From NCBI GenBank assembly GCA_948530865.1, contig CAOTKV010000003.1:62001-126000 (forward strand): DNA of 64,000 nt. Reading direction: 5' to 3'. Below, piece by piece: positions 33,985 through 43,862 of this stretch. The DNA comes from an uncultured Clostridia bacterium. Its GTDB lineage: Bacteria; Bacillota; Clostridia; TANB77; CAG-508. Numbering within the stretch: position 1 is the stretch's first letter; each line of letters begins with the position of its first letter. The notes beneath the pieces are model-generated. The model did not search any database. It saw only the letters and a list, made by a program, of their open reading frames with translations, and was not told the origin of the DNA. Position numbers and translations under genes: made by a program.

Positions 33985-34779
33985 CTATTTATATTTCTTA
34001 ATGTTTACTAGCAATTTTCCACTTTTAGTTTCTTTTTCTATTCCTTCAAAAATAAATTTTCCTTTTCCTCTAATTGTTATTATATCATTTAATTCTATTT
34101 TTTTGGAAAATTTAAATTCATTAATTGAATTCACAAAAACTCTTCCCATTTCAATTATCTCATTTGCCTTAGTCCTAGAACATTTTGTAAGTTCAGATAC
34201 AAAATTATCAAGCCTCATTGAAGAAATAATTATATTAAAATCTTCATATTCATTTTCTATAATTTCAATATTATTTATATTTTCTATACTAATAAGTGAT
34301 TTTCTAAATCTAGTTAAATCTTGAAGCCCTTCTTTTAAATATTTAGATACTTCACATAAAGATATAATATCAGCACCAGTATCTGTTACTAATATATCTC
34401 CAAACTTTTCTCTTTTAATTCCCAATTTCATTATGCCACTTAAGAATTCTCTATGTTCATAACTAATATTATTTGGTAACTTTATTCTTATAACTTCTAA
34501 AATCTTACTATAATTTTTTTCTACCATTTCTTTTGAAAGTTTTTCAGGATAGAAAATTATAAGATTTCTATCAGCCTCTTCTCTTCCACCATAAATTATA
34601 TAATTATTAACTTTTTCTTCACTAAGCATTTTCTTTATAATTGCCAAACTAGAAATATCTAAAAAATCTGTATAAGTAATTTTATTTTTATTTATACAAA
34701 ATCCATATTTATCAATAACTTTAGCAACTAGTAATTTGTTTTCATTATCTTTATATTTTTCTCTTGATTTTTCAAACAT
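33985..34779 (-). CDS. ylmH: S4-domain RNA-binding protein YlmH
   Basis: 264 residues matching YlmH. TDFLDISSLAIIKKML and FLSGIMKLGIKREKFGDILV are characteristic, and a C-terminal S4 domain is formed by SSMRLDNFVSELTKCSRTKANEIIEMGRVFVN (about 185-220). YlmH binds the ribosome or RNA and in Bacillus acts in ribosome-associated quality control (RqcP2); that role is inferred here. Its start lies 52 bases inside the end of dxs in another frame, with AGGAAG nine bases upstream. In most Firmicutes ylmH is next to divIVA, so the dxs neighbour is unusual. Confidence 0.85.
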   Translation of the reverse strand: MFEKSREKYKDNENKLLVAKVIDKYGFCINKNKITYTDFLDISSLAIIKKMLSEEKVNNYIIYGGREEADRNLIIFYPEKLSKEMVEKNYSKILEVIRIKLPNNISYEHREFLSGIMKLGIKREKFGDILVTDTGADIISLCEVSKYLKEGLQDLTRFRKSLISIENINNIEIIENEYEDFNIIISSMRLDNFVSELTKCSRTKANEIIEMGRVFVNSINEFKFSKKIELNDIITIRGKGKFIFEGIEKETKSGKLLVNIKKYK

Positions 34780-36608
34780 CTTACAATACTTCCTACATCT
34801 AATCCATACTTTTCTTCAATTTCATCAACACTTCCATGTTTAACAAATTCATCTGGATAAGCAAATTTTTCAAACTCAACATCTATTTTATTTTCAAAAA
34901 GCAAATGTTCAACTAAATCACCAAGTCCTCCAATAACAGTTCCATCTTCTATTGTTATAACTTTTTTTGCACCAACTACATTTTTTAAAATTGTATCATT
35001 ATCAAATGGTTTTAAAAATCTTGCATTTATAACTGTTGGAATGATTCCACTTTTTTTTAATTCATCTGAAACTTGTATTGCTTTTGAAACCATTTTTCCA
35101 ATAGCAATTATTACAATATCTTTTCCTTCTTCTAAAACTTCTGCTTTTCCATATTTTATTTCATCACATTTTTCAAAAGAAATTTGCTCTGTGCCACGTG
35201 GATATCTTATTAATACTGGTTTATTTAAATTAATTGCAAAATCTAGCATATTTTCCAATTCACAAAAATCTTTAGGAGCCATAATATTGAAATTTGGAAT
35301 TGTATTTGTAAATGCCATATCAAGTAATCCTTGATGAGTTTCTCCATCATTTCCAACTATACCTGCTCTATCTGCACATATTACAACTGGTAAATTTTGA
35401 ATTGCAACATCATGAACTAATTGGTCATATGCTCTTTGAATAAATGAAGAATATAGTGGTACTACTGGTATTAATCCAGATTTAGCCATTCCTGCTGCAA
35501 GCCCTACTGCATGTTGTTCTGCAATTCCAACATCAAAAAATCTATTTGGGAATTTTTTGGCAAATTCTGTAAGTCCTGTTCCATCTGTCATTGCAGCTGT
35601 TATTGCAACAATCTTTTTATTATTTTTTGCAATTTCTATTAATTTATCACCAAATACTTTAGAATAATCTTTTTTCCCTTTACCTAACTTTTCTCCAGTT
35701 TCTATATTAAATTTCGATGTACTATGAAATCTATCTGGATTCACTTCAGCTGGTTTATAACCTTTTCCTTTTTTAGTTAATACATGTACTAAAATTGGTC
35801 CTTCTTGTTCTTTACAAATTTTAAATATATCTTCAAGTTTTTCAATATTATGACCATCAACAGGTCCTAAATATCTAAAACCAATATCTTCAAAATACAT
35901 TTTAGGAATTACTAATTGTTTTATTCCTCTTTTAGTTCTTTGAACTAATTTTACAACTTTTTTCCCTACAAGTGGAATTCTTCCAATAATTTTTTTACCT
36001 TTCAAACTACTATTTACATATACACTTTTTGTTCTTAGTTTTGAAAGCATCATTGAAATTCCACCAACATTTTTAGATATGCTCATTTCATTATCATTTA
36101 AAATAACAATCATATTAGTATTACTACTACCAACATCATTTAAAGCTTCTAATGCCATGCCACCAGTTAATGCTCCATCACCAATAACTGCAATAATTTT
36201 ATTATTTTCTCTTTTTATATCTCTAGATCTTGCCATTCCTAGTGCAACAGATATTGATGTGCTACTATGACCTGTATTAAAATTATCATAAACACTTTCT
36301 GTTGTCTTTGGAAATCCTGCTATTCCATTCATTTTTCTTAAAGAATCTAATTTATTTTTTCTACCAGTTAAAATTTTATGTACATAAGTTTGATGTCCAA
36401 CATCCCAAATAATTTTATCTAGTGGTGTATTAAATACTGAATGAAGTGCTATTGTAAGTTCTGTAACACCTAAATTTGAAGCAAGATGACCTCCTGTTTC
36501 TGATACTGTATTTATTACTTTTTCTCTTATTTCTTTTGCTAGAATCTTTTTATCTTCAATACTTAATGGTTTTAAGTCCTCTGGATAATTTACTTTTTCT
36601 AAAATCAT
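34728..36608 (-). CDS. dxs: 1-deoxy-D-xylulose-5-phosphate synthase
   Basis: 626 residues of the transketolase-like DXS family. It has HLASNLGVTELTIALH, WDVGHQTYVHKILTGR, VIGDGALTGGMALEALND (thiamine diphosphate and Mg binding) and, in the second domain, DVGIAEQHAVGLAAGMA and RAGIVGNDGETHQGL. It condenses pyruvate and glyceraldehyde 3-phosphate, the first step of the MEP isoprenoid pathway, supplying undecaprenyl phosphate for the glycan and cell-wall pathways. It overlaps ylmH at its 3' end. Confidence 0.96.
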   Translation of the reverse strand: MILEKVNYPEDLKPLSIEDKKILAKEIREKVINTVSETGGHLASNLGVTELTIALHSVFNTPLDKIIWDVGHQTYVHKILTGRKNKLDSLRKMNGIAGFPKTTESVYDNFNTGHSSTSISVALGMARSRDIKRENNKIIAVIGDGALTGGMALEALNDVGSSNTNMIVILNDNEMSISKNVGGISMMLSKLRTKSVYVNSSLKGKKIIGRIPLVGKKVVKLVQRTKRGIKQLVIPKMYFEDIGFRYLGPVDGHNIEKLEDIFKICKEQEGPILVHVLTKKGKGYKPAEVNPDRFHSTSKFNIETGEKLGKGKKDYSKVFGDKLIEIAKNNKKIVAITAAMTDGTGLTEFAKKFPNRFFDVGIAEQHAVGLAAGMAKSGLIPVVPLYSSFIQRAYDQLVHDVAIQNLPVVICADRAGIVGNDGETHQGLLDMAFTNTIPNFNIMAPKDFCELENMLDFAINLNKPVLIRYPRGTEQISFEKCDEIKYGKAEVLEEGKDIVIIAIGKMVSKAIQVSDELKKSGIIPTVINARFLKPFDNDTILKNVVGAKKVITIEDGTVIGGLGDLVEHLLFENKIDVEFEKFAYPDEFVKHGSVDEIEEKYGLDVGSIVRCLKNQEKNIKIMKTNY

Positions 36609-36634
36609 AATTCAACTTCCCCACAATTTAATTT

Positions 36635-37291
36635 CTATAACATCAAAAATGCCATTAATGATGTTAATAGTGGCACTGTTATATTATCTGTACCTTTTAT
36701 TGAAATTGCTTCTATAACTGTCATTAATGAAGCAATTAATATTGATTTTATTGCAATATATTCAGATGCACTATATTGCAAAAATCCAGCTATTATTAAT
36801 AAAGTTACAAAAAACATTGTCATAGAACCTGCAACTGTTTTTTTATTTCCAAAAACTTTATATTCTGGACTTTTTACTGATTGACCAATTACAGCAGCTA
36901 ATCCATCTCCATATCCCATAACAGCAATTCCACATAAACCAATTAATGGGTTTTTTAGAGGTCCAAAAGTAATTAGTGACAATACCAATAAAGAAATGGC
37001 ATAGTATACTGTCCCCATACTTTCTTTATTTTCATCTCCTACTTCTCTTTCCATAACTTTGATTAAATTCATTTTATATGAAGCATAATTTATAACAACA
37101 AATATTGCTGGCATCAAAGCAGCAATCCATGCACTTTCAAAGAAAACCATTGCTATAATCCACCAATTTGAAAGCATTATATGTATAAATTTCCTACTTG
37201 CCTCTTTTCCTGCTTTTTCAAATAATCTTCCTGATAACATTATTACTGCAATAAAAGCAATAGAAACAACTAAACCAAATATGTTATTCAT
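36635..37291 (-). CDS. Dolichol/phytol kinase-like lipid kinase, membrane
   Basis: 218 residues with about seven transmembrane helices. The motifs EASRKFIHIMLSNWW, SMGTVYYAIS, CGIAVMGYGDGLAAVIGQS, GNKKTVAGSMTMF and EAISIKGTDNITVPL are those of the SEC59/VTE5/DGK1 family of CTP-dependent lipid kinases related to phosphatidate cytidylyltransferases. The bacterial substrate could be undecaprenol, diacylglycerol or another isoprenoid alcohol. It is transcribed 26 bases ahead of dxs, a meaningful pairing because DXS feeds isoprenoid lipid synthesis. Confidence 0.82.
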   Translation of the reverse strand: MNNIFGLVVSIAFIAVIMLSGRLFEKAGKEASRKFIHIMLSNWWIIAMVFFESAWIAALMPAIFVVINYASYKMNLIKVMEREVGDENKESMGTVYYAISLLVLSLITFGPLKNPLIGLCGIAVMGYGDGLAAVIGQSVKSPEYKVFGNKKTVAGSMTMFFVTLLIIAGFLQYSASEYIAIKSILIASLMTVIEAISIKGTDNITVPLLTSLMAFLML

Positions 37292-37347
37292 TTCTTTTCT
37301 CTCTTTCTGACAAATTTGTCATAAAATAATCTATTCAATTATACAAG

Positions 37348-37375
37348 AAAAAGTGCCTTTAATAAAGCACTTTTT
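37348..37375 (-). terminator. Terminator after the acyl-CoA synthetase-like gene
   Basis: AAAAAGTGC/GCACTTTTT forms a hairpin with a ten-base loop between the synthetase stop (37394) and the lipid kinase start. The T-run is part of the stem on both strands. A TATAAT (37343-37338, minus) directly after it may be the -10 box of the lipid kinase-dxs operon. Confidence 0.7.
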
Positions 37376-37393
37376 ACATTTTTCACATATATT

Positions 37394-39121
37394 TCACAAT
37401 ATCTTTTTTATTTCCTCATGTCTTTTTACTTTGCCTGTTGTTGTTTTTATCATTTCTTCATCTGTTACTATTATATCTCTAATATGTTTATATGGTGGCA
37501 TATTTTTATTTATTTCTGATACATATTTTTTCATATGATCATATATTTCTTTTTCTTGAACATATCCAATAATATCTTTCATTGCATCTTTATCATAAAC
37601 AATTTTCACACAAACATCTAAATCACCATCTTGAGTTGGTTTTCCATAAATCATACTTTCTTTTACTCCTGGTATATGACTTATTAAAATTTCTAATTCT
37701 TCTGGATAAATATTTTTACCATTTTTTTGAACTATAACGTTCTTTTTTCTTCCAGTTATATAAAGAAAGCCATCTTCAACATATCCTAAATCACCAGTAT
37801 GGAACCATTCTCCTTCAAAAACTTCTTCTGTTGCACTATTATTTTTATAATAGCCTAACATTACACTTGGTCCTTTAACTACAATTTCTCCAATTCCCAT
37901 TTCATTTTTATTTTCAATTTTTAATTCAAGTGATGGTAATACTTTTCCAACAGTTCCGCTTTTTATTGCATGATCATTTTCAACAGCAATTACTGGTGAT
38001 GTTTCTGTTAAACCATAACCTTGATATACTTGAAGTCCAAGTCCTGATAAAGATTTTGCGAGAGACTCATCCATTGCTGCTGCACCACTTACTATTAATC
38101 TAATATTTCCTCCAAGGGCTTCATGTACTTCTTTAAATACTTTTCTTTTTAAATTTATATGGATTTTGTCTAAAACATTAGTAACTTTTATCATATTATT
38201 AACAAGTTTTATTTTTCCTTGCTTTTCTATATTTTTCATTATTCTTTTATATATACTCTCTAATATTAAAGGAACACATACAAGTACTGTTGGCTTATAT
38301 TCACAAAGATTTTGCTGAATATATTTTAATCCATCACAAAAGCACATATATCCACCAATAAATACTACAACATGGTTTATTGTTGATTGGAATGTATGAT
38401 GAAAAGGAAGAAGAGCAAGCATACCATCATTTTCATCAAATTTTATAACTTTAAGTAAATCCATAACATTAGAGCAAATATTTTTTTGAGAAAGCATTAC
38501 AGCTTTAGAAATTGAAGTTGTTCCTGAAGTAAATAACATTATTGTCATTTTTTCTGAATCAACTTCAGTATCTAAATAACTTCTATCACCTTTTTCTAAT
38601 AGTTCATTTCCTTTTTCTATTATTTTTTTATAAGAAATAAATCCATCTTTATCTTCTTCTAAATCAAAACATATAAAAATCTCAATTGAAGATAATTTTT
38701 CATCTCTTATTTTTTTCATAATATCCAAATATTTTTCTTCGAAAAATATTGCTTTTGCTTCACTACGCTCTGCTAGTGAAATTATTTCATTATCTGGTAA
38801 AGACTTATCTAAAGGAACTATTATTTTATCTCCTGTTGTAACTGCATAATAGCTAACAGTCCATTCATATCTATCTTTTGCTATTAGTGCAACTTTTTCA
38901 TCATTATTAATCCCTAAATAATTCAATACTGTTCCTATGCAATCAATTTCATGTTTATATTCTTTATATGACATTGAATAAAATTCAGGAGTTTCCCCTT
39001 TTTTATACATTCTTTTTTTAAATTTGAATGCTGGTCTATCACCATAAAGTTCTACTGTTTGATTTAATAAATCTTTAAAATCTGTGATTTTTCTTACATT
39101 TTCATAATATGTTTCCTTCAT
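37394..39121 (-). CDS. Long-chain acyl-CoA synthetase-like AMP-forming ligase
   Basis: About 575 residues of the ANL superfamily. It has the P-loop MLFTSGTTSISKAVMLS (about 200-216), YQGYGLTETSPVIAVEN (about 350), WFHTGDLGYVEDGFLYITGR with the conserved aspartate, and a final TTTGKVKRHE containing the catalytic lysine. It activates a carboxylic acid, most likely a fatty acid, to acyl-AMP and acyl-CoA. ATG 39121 is preceded by GGAGG with good spacing; the longer frame has no ribosome binding site. It is monocistronic or first of a short unit ended by the hairpin at 37348. Confidence 0.88.
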   Translation of the reverse strand: MKETYYENVRKITDFKDLLNQTVELYGDRPAFKFKKRMYKKGETPEFYSMSYKEYKHEIDCIGTVLNYLGINNDEKVALIAKDRYEWTVSYYAVTTGDKIIVPLDKSLPDNEIISLAERSEAKAIFFEEKYLDIMKKIRDEKLSSIEIFICFDLEEDKDGFISYKKIIEKGNELLEKGDRSYLDTEVDSEKMTIMLFTSGTTSISKAVMLSQKNICSNVMDLLKVIKFDENDGMLALLPFHHTFQSTINHVVVFIGGYMCFCDGLKYIQQNLCEYKPTVLVCVPLILESIYKRIMKNIEKQGKIKLVNNMIKVTNVLDKIHINLKRKVFKEVHEALGGNIRLIVSGAAAMDESLAKSLSGLGLQVYQGYGLTETSPVIAVENDHAIKSGTVGKVLPSLELKIENKNEMGIGEIVVKGPSVMLGYYKNNSATEEVFEGEWFHTGDLGYVEDGFLYITGRKKNVIVQKNGKNIYPEELEILISHIPGVKESMIYGKPTQDGDLDVCVKIVYDKDAMKDIIGYVQEKEIYDHMKKYVSEINKNMPPYKHIRDIIVTDEEMIKTTTGKVKRHEEIKKIL

Positions 39122-39184
39122 ATAAATCCTCCAACTTATCATATATCTATAAGATATTATACATCTAATAAAAGTTTTTTTCCA

Positions 39185-39676
39185 TTAGAATAATTGGTCA
39201 GTTTTTAAATTATTTTTACAATCTAAGTAAACATTATTTCCTATCCAACTCTTTTTTTCTTCCAAATTCTTTCTCACTTCTGTTGCACTTATTGGATTTG
39301 TTTTTCTTTCGCTATCTACACGTCTATCTATAATATTCATATATTCAGAAACACTTTTTCCATAATTTTCACTACTATAAAAATGTGTTGCTTGTATATC
39401 TCCAACAATTTTAGTTAAATATTCCATTTGGATTTTTACACTTTCTTTGTCTAATCCATATTGCATTGGTGGATTATGTGCAAATCTTATTTCAACATTT
39501 GGATATTTATTCTTAATCCACTCTGCTCTTTTTTCTGTTGGAATATTTATGACATCTGTATCATATACAACAACTACTACTTTGTCCATCTCTTTTAAAG
39601 CTGTCTCAATTAAATATTCATGTCCTTTATGAAAAGGAGCAAACTTCCCAATTGTAAATCCAATTTTTTCGTTCAT
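39185..39676 (-). CDS. NadR/cytidylyltransferase-like nucleotidyltransferase
   Basis: 163 residues of the HIGH-type nucleotidyltransferase superfamily. GFTIGKFAPFHKGHEYLIETA carries the (H/T)xGH signature, VVVYDTD is strand two, and TNPISATEVRKN is the ISxTxxR motif. The closest named group by motif is the adenylyltransferase part of NadR (nicotinamide mononucleotide adenylyltransferase), but the C-terminal kinase domain is absent. The substrate is uncertain. It follows the ABC permease by 22 bases. Confidence 0.75.
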   Translation of the reverse strand: MNEKIGFTIGKFAPFHKGHEYLIETALKEMDKVVVVVYDTDVINIPTEKRAEWIKNKYPNVEIRFAHNPPMQYGLDKESVKIQMEYLTKIVGDIQATHFYSSENYGKSVSEYMNIIDRRVDSERKTNPISATEVRKNLEEKKSWIGNNVYLDCKNNLKTDQLF

Positions 39677-39698
39677 TTTTTATTCCTTTTATAATTCA

Positions 39699-41000
39699 TT
39701 ATTCATATCTTAAAGCATCTATAGGATTCATTTTAGCTGCTTTATTTGCTGGGTAATATCCAAAAAATACACCAATTGACATTGAAAATACTAATGATGT
39801 TATGATTCCTGAAATTGAAGGTTTTGCTGGATAACCTAATAATTTTGAAGCAAGTATTCCTCCACCTACTCCTAGCATTACACCAATTGCTCCTCCAATT
39901 AAACAAATTATCATAGCTTCTACTATAAACTGAGTTCTAATTGACGAATTTTTAGCTCCTAAAGCTTTTCTAGTTCCAATTTCTCTTGTTCTTTCTGTTA
40001 TAGAAACAAGCATTATATTCATAACTCCAATTCCACCAACAATTAATGCAATTCCTGCAACTATTGATATTGCAAGTGTAATTGTTGAAAGCATATCTGT
40101 AAGCATTGATACCATTGATCCCATTGTAACTGCTTGTATTTCATAAGTTCTATTATTAGCATAATATGGTTCAAAAAATGTCTCAACTTTTTTTGCTAAT
40201 AATTCAGCATCTGTACCAACCTTTGTTATAATTTGAAAATTAGTATATCCACTTGTTTCATGAGTAAAGTTCATTGCTGTTTTTAAAGGAACATATAAAT
40301 CTGTAGTTGCATTATCTCCACCAGACATATCCATTCCCATCATTGCCATACCTTGATTTTCATATACACCTATAATAGTAAAACTTTGCATCTTACCATC
40401 AATACTAATTTCAACATCTTTTCCTAGTGCATTATTTACATTCCCATCAAATAATTTATTTACCAATTTATCTGATACTATTGCAACATTTTTTTGCTCA
40501 CTATAATCTGTTTCTGAAAACATTTTTCCACCAAGCATTTCTAATTTATTTGTAACAAAGTAACCAACACTGTTTCCATATAAAGTAATACTTGCAGAAT
40601 TATTTCCCAAATTTGCAGTTCCTCTTCCTGCCCAATATTGTGCATTTATTGCATAAATATCATCTGGAAATTTTTCTATCATTTCTTTAATCATATCTTC
40701 TGTTATGTAATCACTATCATTTATGTACATACTATCACTTGGAAGTTTTCCAAATTTAGCACCATCTATTCTTGAACTTTCTTCTTCAGCATCTTTTCTA
40801 GAATTTAACATTACATATACATTATTTGCTCCCATTGATTGCATGTTTTCTGAAACAGAAAGCGTTAATGAATCCCCAACTGTAATAATTGCAATAACAG
40901 AACCAATACCAATTATAATTCCAAGCATTGTAAGTAATGCTCTCATTTTATTTGAAAGAAGGCTATTTATAGCAAGTATAATATTTTCTAATAGTAGCAT
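39699..41000 (-). CDS. MacB/FtsX-type ABC transporter permease
   Basis: 433 residues. The N-terminal helix (NKMRALLTMLGIIIGIGSVIAI, about 17-38) is followed by a long extracellular MacB_PCD domain (about 45-285) and three C-terminal helices with NIMLVSITERTREIGTRKALGA, the FtsX signature, and a second near PANKAAKMNPIDALRYE. Such permeases act with an ATPase and an HlyD-like adaptor as mechanotransmission-type exporters of peptides, antibiotics or lipoproteins. The start ATG shares one base with the ATPase stop. Confidence 0.9.
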   Translation of the reverse strand: MLLLENIILAINSLLSNKMRALLTMLGIIIGIGSVIAIITVGDSLTLSVSENMQSMGANNVYVMLNSRKDAEEESSRIDGAKFGKLPSDSMYINDSDYITEDMIKEMIEKFPDDIYAINAQYWAGRGTANLGNNSASITLYGNSVGYFVTNKLEMLGGKMFSETDYSEQKNVAIVSDKLVNKLFDGNVNNALGKDVEISIDGKMQSFTIIGVYENQGMAMMGMDMSGGDNATTDLYVPLKTAMNFTHETSGYTNFQIITKVGTDAELLAKKVETFFEPYYANNRTYEIQAVTMGSMVSMLTDMLSTITLAISIVAGIALIVGGIGVMNIMLVSITERTREIGTRKALGAKNSSIRTQFIVEAMIICLIGGAIGVMLGVGGGILASKLLGYPAKPSISGIITSLVFSMSIGVFFGYYPANKAAKMNPIDALRYE

Positions 41001-41890
41001 TAGTTCTTTCCTCCTTCATTCTTTTTTGATTTATTTTTCCTTTTTTCATTAGTATTTTTTTCTTGTTTACTATCAGACCTTTTTTCTTCACTAGATTTTT
41101 CTTGTTTTTGAGTATTATTTTCAATTTTTTCATTTTCATCTAATTCAACTTCACCAGTATTTATAGTTCTATTTTTTGCAATATTTTTTTCTTTATTTTT
41201 ACTATTATCTTTAACACTAATAATTTTTCCATCTCTTATTGATATTATTCTATCTGTTTCTCCTGCCAATTCATTTGAGTGTGTTATTAAGACAATTGTT
41301 TTATTTTTTTCTTTATTCAACTTATGAAATAAATCCATAACTAATCTACCAGTTTTAGAATCTAATGCACCAGTTGGCTCATCAGCTAAAATAATTGCAG
41401 GATCATTTGCCATTGCTCTTGCTATGGCAACTCTTTGCTTTTGTCCTCCAGATAGTTCTTCTGGTAAATGTTTTGCTCTATCACCCATTTCTACTAAATC
41501 CAAAAGTTCTTTTGCTCTTTTTAATCTTTCTGATCTTTCCATTCCAGCATAAAGCATTGGTAATTCAATATTTTTTAAAGCATTAGTTTTTGAAATTAAA
41601 TTATAAGTTTGAAAAACAAAACCAATTTTTTGATTTCTAATTTCTGATAATTCAGATTCCTCTGCTTCACCAACATTTATTCCATCTAACATATATGTTC
41701 CTGAAGTTGGTCTATCTAAAACTCCTATTGTATTCATTAATGTTGATTTTCCTGAACCAGAAGGACCAACAATAGCAACAAATTCACCTTCTTCAACCTC
41801 TAAAGAAATTCCATGAAGAATCTCTAATTCGTTTGGTTCACCAACATAAAATTTTTTAATTATATTTTCTAATTTTATAATTGAACTCAT
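41000..41890 (-). CDS. MacB/LolD-type ABC transporter ATPase with charged tail
   Basis: About 296 residues. It has the Walker A GPSGSGKSTLMNTIG, Q-loop GFVFQTYNLI, signature LSGGQKQRVAIARA, Walker B IILADEPTGALD and switch histidine LITHSNEL. Beyond about residue 225 is a 70-residue lysine/glutamate/asparagine-rich tail, probably disordered, which ordinary LolD/MacB ATPases lack. ATG 41890 has AAAGGAAC upstream; the longer frame to 41923 lacks a ribosome binding site and would overlap the adaptor gene. It powers the permease encoded directly downstream. Confidence 0.92.
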   Translation of the reverse strand: MSSIIKLENIIKKFYVGEPNELEILHGISLEVEEGEFVAIVGPSGSGKSTLMNTIGVLDRPTSGTYMLDGINVGEAEESELSEIRNQKIGFVFQTYNLISKTNALKNIELPMLYAGMERSERLKRAKELLDLVEMGDRAKHLPEELSGGQKQRVAIARAMANDPAIILADEPTGALDSKTGRLVMDLFHKLNKEKNKTIVLITHSNELAGETDRIISIRDGKIISVKDNSKNKEKNIAKNRTINTGEVELDENEKIENNTQKQEKSSEEKRSDSKQEKNTNEKRKNKSKKNEGGKN

Positions 41891-41903
41891 TTTTTGTTCC
41901 TTT

Positions 41904-43589
41904 CTACATTCCTGCGTCTGCACCCATCATTTCAAGTAAATCATTCATTGAATCTCCTGCTTCAATTTTTGGTAAAACAACTTTCATATCTGGTTTTAAT
42001 TTATCTGATTTTATTTGAATATAATAACTTCCTTGTATACCTAAAGTCACATCTAATTCTTCTTTATTTTCTCCTGTATCATCTTTGGCAATTTCTATAT
42101 AATGTGTGCCATTATCTCTATTATAAACTGCATTGTATGGTACAGCCCAAACATCTTCTTCCATTTCAGTAATAATACTTAATTTTGCATTCATTCCTAA
42201 ACGTAATCTATCATTTACAGAATCTAATGCTATTTCAACCTTATATGTTGCATTTGATACCGCAGTTCCTGTTGTTGCCATTCCAGCATTTACTGCATTA
42301 TTTGTTGCACTTGAAGCAACATATGTAATTCTTCCTTCCATTTCTTCATCTCTAGTAGCATCAGTTTTTATTAATACTTTCATTCCAATTTCTATATCTG
42401 GAATATCATATTCATCAATTTCTGCTTCTACAATAAATTCTTCTGTTCCTTCTATTGTTGCAATTGCAGTTCCTGTATATAAATCACCTTTTTTTACATT
42501 TACATTTGTAACTGTACCACTTACAGTTGATTTAACTACTCCATCTGCAATTTGATCTTTAAGTGTATTTATTTGTGAAGCGCTTGCAAGTGAACTTGAA
42601 CTTGCTGCAAGTTCCGAATTTTTCACATTATCTTTCATTGATTCAATTGTACTATCAGCTGTAGATACAACACTATTATAAGCTGTTATCATTTTATCAT
42701 ATGTAGCTTTCAATTGGCTTATTGTAGGTTCTATTTGAGCTTTTTGTGCTTGAAGACTGGCAATTTCTGAAGCTAGAGCATTTATTGGTGCCATACCTGC
42801 TTGTTTTGTATTGTATTCTGCTTGTGCTGTTAAAAAAGCACTTTCAGCTGTTTTTGCATTTGCTTGTAAAGTTGTTAAACTTTGTTTTTTGTTACTATCC
42901 TCTGGTGTGTTTTCCACAATTGTACCATTTAATATACCTGCATCATAATTTGCTTTTTCAGCATTGTATGCACTAGTTGCATTTTCAAATTCAATTTTTT
43001 TATTATTATAATTTTGTTCAATGCTAGCTAAGTCTGCTTGTTGCCCAGCAAATGAATTCAATTGAGCTTGTTTTTCAACTATACTGTTATTTATATTATT
43101 TAATTGATTAACTGCATTATCATAAGCAGTTTTTGCAGAATTTATGTCTTGTTGACTGCTATTTACCTGTGTATTTTTATTTACAATAGCATCATTTAAA
43201 TTTCTATGTGCTGACTCAACACCAAGATTAGCTTGAGCCTGGCTTGTGCTTTGACTTGCCTGAGCAATATTTAAGTTTTGTTGTAGTGTTGATGTATCAA
43301 ATGTACAAATAACATCTCCTACATTTACTTTATCACCCTTTTTTACATTTACTGAAAGTATTTCAGACCCAGTAAGTGTTGATACAACATTTTTAGTATT
43401 AGTAGAGTTTATTGTACCAGTTGCACTTATACTTTTTGCAATAGTTCTCTTTTCTATTGTTTCAATCTCTGGTTTTGATACTTCTTCACTATTATTTTTA
43501 TTTGCATTTGTAAAAATAAAAATTGCTATAACAACTATTATTATTGCTATAATAACTTTCTTTTTTGTAATCTTTTTTTTCTTTTTCAT
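41904..43589 (-). CDS. HlyD/MacA-type membrane fusion adaptor
   Basis: 561 residues. A basic start and one transmembrane helix (about 10-26) are followed by a lipoyl/barrel-sandwich half (ILSVNVKKGDKVNVGDVICTF). Next comes a very long alpha-helical hairpin rich in Gln, Ala and Asn (about 105-345), the second lipoyl half (GTVTNVNVKKGDLYTGTAIA) and beta-barrel domains. The hairpin is longer than in most Gram-positive adaptors. It would bridge the MacB-like permease to the wall or extracellular side. It is first in the adaptor-ATPase-permease operon. Confidence 0.88.
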   Translation of the reverse strand: MKKKKKITKKKVIIAIIIVVIAIFIFTNANKNNSEEVSKPEIETIEKRTIAKSISATGTINSTNTKNVVSTLTGSEILSVNVKKGDKVNVGDVICTFDTSTLQQNLNIAQASQSTSQAQANLGVESAHRNLNDAIVNKNTQVNSSQQDINSAKTAYDNAVNQLNNINNSIVEKQAQLNSFAGQQADLASIEQNYNNKKIEFENATSAYNAEKANYDAGILNGTIVENTPEDSNKKQSLTTLQANAKTAESAFLTAQAEYNTKQAGMAPINALASEIASLQAQKAQIEPTISQLKATYDKMITAYNSVVSTADSTIESMKDNVKNSELAASSSSLASASQINTLKDQIADGVVKSTVSGTVTNVNVKKGDLYTGTAIATIEGTEEFIVEAEIDEYDIPDIEIGMKVLIKTDATRDEEMEGRITYVASSATNNAVNAGMATTGTAVSNATYKVEIALDSVNDRLRLGMNAKLSIITEMEEDVWAVPYNAVYNRDNGTHYIEIAKDDTGENKEELDVTLGIQGSYYIQIKSDKLKPDMKVVLPKIEAGDSMNDLLEMMGADAGM

Positions 43590-43862
43590 TTTGTTTATAA
43601 CTCTCCTTTTATTTATAAAGTATTAAAAAACCTTGTATATTATATCACACAAAAATTTTTTTTTCTATATTTTTACTTTATATTAATAAAATATTAATAT
43701 GAACTATTTATTAACATTCTAGCATTATTTTTGTAATAAAGTTTTAATATTATTGTTATATTTCTTTTTATACTTATATGATATAATATTTTTATTATAA
43801 AGGATAAATTTATCATTTTGTCATTTATATACAGTATTTTAGGAAGTTAAGGAGAATTTAGA

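Noticed and set aside
41894..42976. Several leucine-rich plus-strand frames opposite the ABC exporter genes
   Set aside because: They are shadows of AT-rich coding sequence without ribosome binding sites or sensible domains.
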